A DNA stretch of 36,383 nt, from NCBI GenBank assembly GCA_938082635.1, contig CALLLI010000315.1, forward strand, positions 1-36,383, read 5' to 3'. Each line of letters begins with the position of its first letter. Within the stretch, counting starts at the first letter, position 1. Of the stretch, positions 30,572 to 36,383 are shown piece by piece. The notes under the pieces were generated by a model. It was not told the origin of the DNA. It did not search any database and saw only the letters and a list, made by a program, of their open reading frames with translations. Origin of the DNA: an uncultured Verrucomicrobiales bacterium (GTDB lineage: Bacteria > Verrucomicrobiota > Verrucomicrobiia > Verrucomicrobiales > DEV007). The position numbers and the translations under genes are program-made.

Positions 30572-32385
30572 TTAGTCCCTAAGCTCCCAATAGCCTCCAC
30601 CAGCGATCGGTGCTGCTCCGCTTCCGTGCAAATCCGATCTCTCTGACGCACGTCATCGAATTGATCAAGGGCACCTAGAGCCGCCTCAGGATCCGCTCGC
30701 GCCCATTGCCGATAGATCTTCGCGCGCATCGCCCGTGGAGACTGGAGTTCTCCTGCCTTCTCAAGAAGGGCCGTCCAATCTTGCTTAGGCTGCTTAAGAC
30801 GTGCTTCAAGTTGGTAGGAAACGAAAGCTTCCTCCACCGCAAGATGATCCTGCCGCTTTGTCCAAGCTTCAGCAGCCAAAGGATCCTTCTTGATCCAACG
30901 TGTGAGCAATTGATCAAGATTAGAGTTGTCCGCGTCGGTGTCCAAGACCGCGTCGAGCCACTTGCTGCGATCTCCCTTCTCTGCGTCGAAGCCACGGCGG
31001 ATGGCCTCGAGGCGCTTACTTTCCCAATTAGGGCCATCACCAAGAAAGCGATCCACATAGTCCAAGGCATCGCTAGGAGACAACGTTGTTAGAACGGTCT
31101 CCAAACCGTCCTCTCGAAGAGCGTCAGGAAGACGGCCAAGCCACTCATCTAGCTGGGACAACGTGACGTTGGGAGATTTCACCACATCCCTGATCAACTC
31201 TGCTGGCCCCAATCCATCCTTCCCCTCCTGAAGCAGGCTCATCGTTTCTTCCAAATCAGGTTCGTAGTTAGGCAGTGAGCGCATCACCGATTGGCGCTCC
31301 ACCGAATCAGGAATCGTTTGGGCCCATTCCTTAGCCGCATCCACACCATGTGCTTCAACCTGCAATTCCTTGATGCGTTGGAGGAGAGCACTTCTAGCAT
31401 TTGCCTCGTTTGGCACAAGCTGGAGAAGGTCGAGGCAGCCATCGACCGTCTCTGGCTGCTTTGGGAGATAGGCAAGGCCAGCGACAAAGATGGAGCGCGA
31501 CTCACCGGGGGGTACTTCGCGAGTGACGCGCAAGAGTTCATCAATAGAAGCTTTCGGCCAGTGGCTTCCTAGACGCTCATACCAATAAGTCGGATCGGTA
31601 TCGACCATGGACAAGTCATTGCGATGGGGAAAGGCAGCCCGGGCATCGCGTCGCATCCAATTATCAAACATCTGGTAGGAAACGCCGCTCCAAGACCGAG
31701 GCGGCAAATGATCCCGAGCGTAGATCCAAGCCGCTTCTGGCTCGCGCTCGTACCAGGCCATACAAATCGCGCTGATCGCCTTTCCTCGCTCCTTGGGATC
31801 GTCGATCTCCTCAGCCTCCGCCAACGCACGGTGAGGATGCGCGAAAGCGGCAAGCGAGGGATTGATCGTCCCAAGCTTGTGCTCCTGCACAAGACGGAGC
31901 ATCTTCTCAGAATCTCCCTCGCTAGCATTCAAAAGCCAGGTCTGTGCCGTTCTTGAGATCCAACCTTCATGTAACGCCATCTCAGAAAGATGAGCCAGTC
32001 CCAGCTTCGCATCGCGCTCGAGAATCTCTGCCAGAAAGAAACGGCGATCCTCTCCCTGCAACGTCAGCGCAAAGGCGATCGCGCTAGGGCCATCTTCAAC
32101 AACCCACTGCGCCGCCAACAACCGCTTCAAGACTTCGCCAGGGCGTGGTGCCAACGCCTGGAATTCTTTCCAATGCGCTTCAAACTCCAAACCTGTCTTC
32201 ATGTCAGGCCAAGCCGTAAGGTGGTTCCTCAACAAATCACGAGATCGGTCAGAGCGATCCCCTTCTCGAGTGACCAAGAACTCGGAACCACCTGGATCAT
32301 GAACCATCTTCGGAGACTTCTTGATCAAATGACCAAGAAGTCCACCAGCAACTAACATGCATAGACAAGAAACGAATCGCTTCAT
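30568..32385 (-). CDS. Membrane-anchored helical-repeat protein, paralog B
   Basis: Start MKRFVSCLCMLVAGGLLGHL; repeated (E/D)P.AA..(Y/W)A units, e.g. DPLAAEAWTKRQDHL, DPEAALGALDQFDD; ATGA overlap with the preceding gene. Confidence 0.7.
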   Translation of the reverse strand: MKRFVSCLCMLVAGGLLGHLIKKSPKMVHDPGGSEFLVTREGDRSDRSRDLLRNHLTAWPDMKTGLEFEAHWKEFQALAPRPGEVLKRLLAAQWVVEDGPSAIAFALTLQGEDRRFFLAEILERDAKLGLAHLSEMALHEGWISRTAQTWLLNASEGDSEKMLRLVQEHKLGTINPSLAAFAHPHRALAEAEEIDDPKERGKAISAICMAWYEREPEAAWIYARDHLPPRSWSGVSYQMFDNWMRRDARAAFPHRNDLSMVDTDPTYWYERLGSHWPKASIDELLRVTREVPPGESRSIFVAGLAYLPKQPETVDGCLDLLQLVPNEANARSALLQRIKELQVEAHGVDAAKEWAQTIPDSVERQSVMRSLPNYEPDLEETMSLLQEGKDGLGPAELIRDVVKSPNVTLSQLDEWLGRLPDALREDGLETVLTTLSPSDALDYVDRFLGDGPNWESKRLEAIRRGFDAEKGDRSKWLDAVLDTDADNSNLDQLLTRWIKKDPLAAEAWTKRQDHLAVEEAFVSYQLEARLKQPKQDWTALLEKAGELQSPRAMRAKIYRQWARADPEAALGALDQFDDVRQRDRICTEAEQHRSLVEAIGSLGTN

Positions 32386-34274
32386 GGCCGGTCCTTTCCT
32401 GTAGGTGTCGGTGCGGCAGGAGACTTGTTTCGCCAGATTTCGTCCATCCAATTGCTTCGTGCTACACGAAGCTCGGCATCATCGATGAATTCAACCCATT
32501 CGAAGGCTAACGGAAAGTCAGGATCTGCTCGGTTAATCAATCGCTGAGACAGCGCCACCACCGCAGCATCACGGTTCTTGCCCGCCTCGAGGGTCTTGAG
32601 ATAATCACCCAGTGCGGGCAGATTGTCCTCGTCCCAAGCTCGCGCCAACGCACCAAAGGGATCTTGATAGTCCTCATCTGACTCAAAAGCACGCATGTAA
32701 TCACTCGCCTCCTCCACGCTCTGCCCGATCCATTCGTGCATGGCAGTGCGCCGGTGCGGTCGCTGATCCTCAGCTGGAAGCCGCTCGATCAATTCAAGGC
32801 CCGTTTCAAGGTCGTGAGGAATAATCTGGCTGATGGAAGCTTTTAGCAGGGCAACTTGCTCTTCCGGCGACTTCGTAGCCATCCAATCGAGCGCCGCCTG
32901 CGGGTCCTGCTTAGCCCAGGCTTTCGCAACCGTGGTCCCATAGAACTCTGTTTTAGAATCGACATACTGAGCAGCCGCTGATGGGTCGCTTTCTCCCCAT
33001 TGCTCGACAACGATATGGATGGAGTGCGAACGAAAGTTCCGGGCGAACGTTCTCTCTCTTCGATACTGATTCGGGAGTTTCTCTGCAAATGCCAGTGCCT
33101 TCTCAGGTTCCGTGGTCGACCAGCCCTCAAGATACCTTGAGATAACGGAAGCACTAAGAACCTGTGGTGCCAGCCGAGTCAAATACTTGCTGGCCGATTG
33201 AGGATCCTCGCGTGCAACATCTCGCATGGCCTTACCAAGCATCTGCCTCACCTGATTGACGTACATATCCTCAGCTCCCACCAACCAATGAGACGCCGCC
33301 GTCATCGCAGAGAGAGCGAAGAGCGGGTATCTTCTATCTTTGTGAGAGTCTTCACCATACCCAAAGCTCTGCACCCACCGATTCTCTAACAGAGCTTTAG
33401 CTGACTCTACATCCTTAACCGCAGAACCAAACCAGGCACCAACGCCTGCCTCATCAGACTCGATCCACTCCGGCATAAACTTGGAATAGTAACCAAAATC
33501 CACCAAGCCCGGATCATCCCACTTCTTGGCCAATTCAATGGCACGATCCATATCATCGGATTCCGCCAGAGTATCTAACAGTGCAAGCAAGACGCGTTTC
33601 CGCACGGCCGGATCAGTCAACGCTGAGGCCCAACGAATGGCCGCTTCTGGCTCCTCCTTTGCCCACGTTTCCACAATCGCCACGTATGCGACGTCTTGAT
33701 GTTCCGTCAAACGACTTGCCTCTTGGAGCGCTGCTTGCCGATCACTTCCAACCAGTTCGCGAAAGCGATCTCGACAGAGACTCGCTGGAGAACCGTTGCC
33801 CGTCTGTCCATTGGCAGCGGCCCAAGCAAACGCGGCCGAGGCATCAATAACCTGCCATTGCCGAAGAAGAGCACCCAGCGGCGGCACACGTGGACCTCGG
33901 TTCTTCTTCACAAAGCCCACCACGGCCTCCGGATCCAATGCCAACCACTGATCTAGAACAAGTCGAACCGCAGCCGTCATGGCAAGGTCACCCCGCTCGT
34001 CCTGATCTATCAATCTTCGACACAGCAAGGTCACTTCAGCGCCATCCATCTTCGGCAGCGCCGCGACCAAGAGCAGCAGTTTCGCCCCACCCCGGGCTTC
34101 CAAGATCACATCGACATTGGGAACTTGAAGAACGGACGCTTCAGACAACGTCACCAGCCGTCTGCCTTCCGCAGGCAAAGAAGCATCAGCAGAAACACCC
34201 GCTTCGCGAGGCGCGAGGAGAAAGCCAACGACGCCTGCTGTCATCGATAGCACTAAGGTTATTCCATCCTTCAC
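32382..34274 (-). CDS. Membrane-anchored helical-repeat protein, paralog A
   Basis: MKDGITLVLSMTAGVVGFLLAP anchor; repeats DASAAFAWAAANGQ, EPEAAIRWASALTD, DPSAAAQYVDSK, DPQAALDWMATK. Confidence 0.7.
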   Translation of the reverse strand: MKDGITLVLSMTAGVVGFLLAPREAGVSADASLPAEGRRLVTLSEASVLQVPNVDVILEARGGAKLLLLVAALPKMDGAEVTLLCRRLIDQDERGDLAMTAAVRLVLDQWLALDPEAVVGFVKKNRGPRVPPLGALLRQWQVIDASAAFAWAAANGQTGNGSPASLCRDRFRELVGSDRQAALQEASRLTEHQDVAYVAIVETWAKEEPEAAIRWASALTDPAVRKRVLLALLDTLAESDDMDRAIELAKKWDDPGLVDFGYYSKFMPEWIESDEAGVGAWFGSAVKDVESAKALLENRWVQSFGYGEDSHKDRRYPLFALSAMTAASHWLVGAEDMYVNQVRQMLGKAMRDVAREDPQSASKYLTRLAPQVLSASVISRYLEGWSTTEPEKALAFAEKLPNQYRRERTFARNFRSHSIHIVVEQWGESDPSAAAQYVDSKTEFYGTTVAKAWAKQDPQAALDWMATKSPEEQVALLKASISQIIPHDLETGLELIERLPAEDQRPHRRTAMHEWIGQSVEEASDYMRAFESDEDYQDPFGALARAWDEDNLPALGDYLKTLEAGKNRDAAVVALSQRLINRADPDFPLAFEWVEFIDDAELRVARSNWMDEIWRNKSPAAPTPTGKDRP

Positions 34275-34398
34275 AAGTTAAAAACATAACGACTGAGCCA
34301 CTCAATGCCAAGACTCCTTTCCTCCGGCGAACCACAATGCGATCTCCTTTCTCCGCGCCAGGTCTTTGCTATCCTTCGATTTAGCGCAGAAAACTTAA

Positions 34399-35049
34399 TC
34401 AGAGGCCTTCTCCTCGTTTGCGATAGGCATACATCTCCCCGGCTTTGTGATAGCAGATGAGGATGGCTCCTTCGACCGCGATTTCGTCGAACAATTCCTG
34501 CATGAATTCTTGCTCCATTGGCCAGGGATACGCGAAAAAAACGTCGATGTCCGCGATCTCAAGATCCATGCCTTCATAGGTAAGTTCAGAGACAACCTGA
34601 GCGTATCTTGAGTCTACCCTTTCGTTCTTGATCAAGTATTCGCCGCCGATGCCTTCATAGGATTCGTATTCCTCCGGCACGTAGCTCGTTTCCAGGACCT
34701 GAACCTTGATGCCGAGATCATCAGCCATTTCTCTCGAGTAGGCTGCCAGGTTCGGATTGATTTCCAGTCCGTAGGATTCGTAGCCCAGCTTTGCTGCGAG
34801 GCAGGCGCAAACTCCGAACCCGCTTCCCCATTCACAAAACACCCGCCCGTGAGGAAGGTCATTCTTCGTGACGTACTCGAGCCCTTTGTAAAATAGAACG
34901 GGATCACTTGGGACATATTTCGGTGCCCGCTTGTTCTCACCAGCCGCGTAGAACGCATCGATGCGCTTATCCGATTCGTCGATGAGCGACTCAATGTCCG
35001 CCGGGACATCCTCTTCGGAGAGGTCGAGTTCAATTTCTTCGAGCGCCAT
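34399..35049 (-). CDS. Class I SAM-dependent methyltransferase-like protein
   Basis: RVFCEWGSGFGVCACLAAKLGYESYGLEINPNLAAYSREM resembles motif I/II of Rossmann methyltransferases. Confidence 0.6.
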   Translation of the reverse strand: MALEEIELDLSEEDVPADIESLIDESDKRIDAFYAAGENKRAPKYVPSDPVLFYKGLEYVTKNDLPHGRVFCEWGSGFGVCACLAAKLGYESYGLEINPNLAAYSREMADDLGIKVQVLETSYVPEEYESYEGIGGEYLIKNERVDSRYAQVVSELTYEGMDLEIADIDVFFAYPWPMEQEFMQELFDEIAVEGAILICYHKAGEMYAYRKRGEGL

Positions 35050-35594
35050 AGATGTTTAAATTGTCCTCTGAAAGGCTTGGAAACGACAGCGCAGCCAACG
35101 CAGCAGTCTTCTACCGCAAATTCAAGCTACCCAGCGGCAGCTTCACTGCTTGAAGGCAGCACCATAAAGGCAAGGACTGCAGGGCAAAGTCAACAATGCC
35201 TACCTCTTCGCTGCCACCGCTTGTCGAAGTATGAACGGCGTGACGCTTGAGGATCTTGGATTTCTCTGCAGCACCGATGCGGGATCGGCACTCGATAACC
35301 TGCCGGAAAGGGAACGAATCTCTCACCCAGCGAAGGCGATGCGGCTTTAGATACTCAGGCCACCGAGCATTGGGAGCCTCTCCTATGGCCTGCAAAGGGG
35401 CTCTATGCCCCCAATCCAGAATGGCCAGAGACCCGAAACTCATCGTGGTGAATCAAGATATTGGAGAATTCAACAATTTGAGAGTGGCTAAGAGTCGCAA
35501 TTGACAAATTGCCCCCAAGTTCCAAGCTCTCCAACCAGTCGCAGCTTCTCAGAATAGAGGTTCGCAGGACTGGGACAAACTAAATTAAGAAAAT

Positions 35595-35798
35595 ATGAGT
35601 ACAGGTATAGTTAAATGGTTCAATCCAGACAAAGGTTTCGGCTTCATCACACCCGATGATGGCGGAAAAGATCTTTTCGTTCACCACTCTGCAATTCAGG
35701 GTTCTGGATACGCGAACCTCGATGAAGGCCAGAAGGTGAAATTTGAAGTTGGTCAGGGCCAAAAGGGCCCATGCGCTGAGAAAGTCGAAGCTGCATAG
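35595..35798 (+). CDS. Cold-shock protein, CspA family
   Basis: [59 protein letters not shown]. Confidence 0.96.
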   Translation: MSTGIVKWFNPDKGFGFITPDDGGKDLFVHHSAIQGSGYANLDEGQKVKFEVGQGQKGPCAEKVEAA

Positions 35799-35832
35799 TC
35801 GTTAGGTTCGACTGAAATCATTCTTTCGAATA

Positions 35833-35873
35833 CCTGATTTGCCATCTCCTCCTAAAGGAGTTGGTGAATCAGG
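35833..35873 (+). terminator. Strong stem-loop downstream of cold-shock gene
   Basis: CCTGATTtgccatCTCCTcctaaAGGAGttggtgAATCAGG; complementary arms, weak T-tract afterwards. Confidence 0.5.
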
Positions 35874-36206
35874 GGTTTCAGTGCGGCGCACAGGGCGCGC
35901 ACTCACTCCTGCGATTCTCTGCAAGGCGAAAGAGAGTTAGGAGCGCAGCTCGAGGGAGAGCGCGATAGACTTACAGTCGAGACTGCCGTCGAATCGATGG
36001 AGGTTTTGGTATGAGGCCTTGTCAGCCTAAATTGAGAAGGAAAGCCGCAGGCTTCCTCAATCGCAATCGATTGTGACAATGTTTAAAGTGCTCGGCAAAA
36101 TTACTAGCGGACATCGTAATTCTTCGAAACGAGTTCGCCTTACCTGACATTCGCTTGAAATGTCAGAAGCCAAATTGGACACCAGCGAGCAACTTCACGC
36201 GGGTGT

Positions 36207-36383
36207 GACCGGCGAAAAATCGAAGTGGAAAACTGGACAGGGAAGACAGTTCATTCGGTTTACCAAGACTTCCATGCGCGAGTGCTCTGTCAGAATATGG
36301 CTGTCAGTCTCGCCACCGCTAGTCAACCGGCGCTGGATCGGCAGAAAGCTAGCTGTCAGCAGCGCTACAAGATCAATGTTAAA
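36207..36383 (+). mobile_element. IS4-like transposase C-terminal fragment, running off the window
   Basis: Translation ...RRKIEVENWTGKTVHSVYQDFHARVLCQNMAVSLATASQPALDRQKASCQQRYKINVK; (I/V)ENxTGK...VxQDFxAxV plus RYKIN is typical of IS4-group transposases. In-frame TGA at 36156-36158 upstream suggests truncation or decay. Confidence 0.65.

Noticed and set aside
35111-35504. ORFs 35111..35443 (-) and 35247..35504 (+)
   Set aside because: No recognisable motif, mutually overlapping, poor codon-like composition.

Overview
The window looks like a Verrucomicrobia/Planctomycetes-type chromosome segment, judging by family content only (DUF1549/DUF1553 plus DUF1501 pair, DUF3472, sulfatase, GH with PKD). 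It is mostly well-annotatable. Contents in order: a decayed pseudogene of a helical-repeat protein family; an XPB-like helicase + Bax1-like (DUF790) nuclease + small ORF cassette; carbohydrate/PVC-type genes (DUF3472, GH79-like with PKD, DUF1549/1553 diheme, DUF1501); an outer-membrane-barrel-like gene interrupted by two in-frame TGAs; a complete assimilatory sulfate-reduction locus (cysI-cysH-cysK, an inverted Rrf2 regulator, cysC-cysD-cysN) with a papain-like protease immediately downstream; nusA-infB-rbfA-nrnA-truB-ribF; a eukaryote-like UDP-glucose dehydrogenase; a sulfatase; two translationally coupled helical-repeat paralogs; a methyltransferase-like gene; a cold-shock gene followed by a stem-loop-rich non-coding stretch; and the edge of an IS4-like transposase. 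No tRNA, rRNA or CRISPR array was recognised. The most interesting items are the bacterial XPB-Bax1 cassette with its third small gene, the pseudogene/paralog family, and the compact two-armed cys locus. Family assignments rest on motif recognition from memory, not on database searches.
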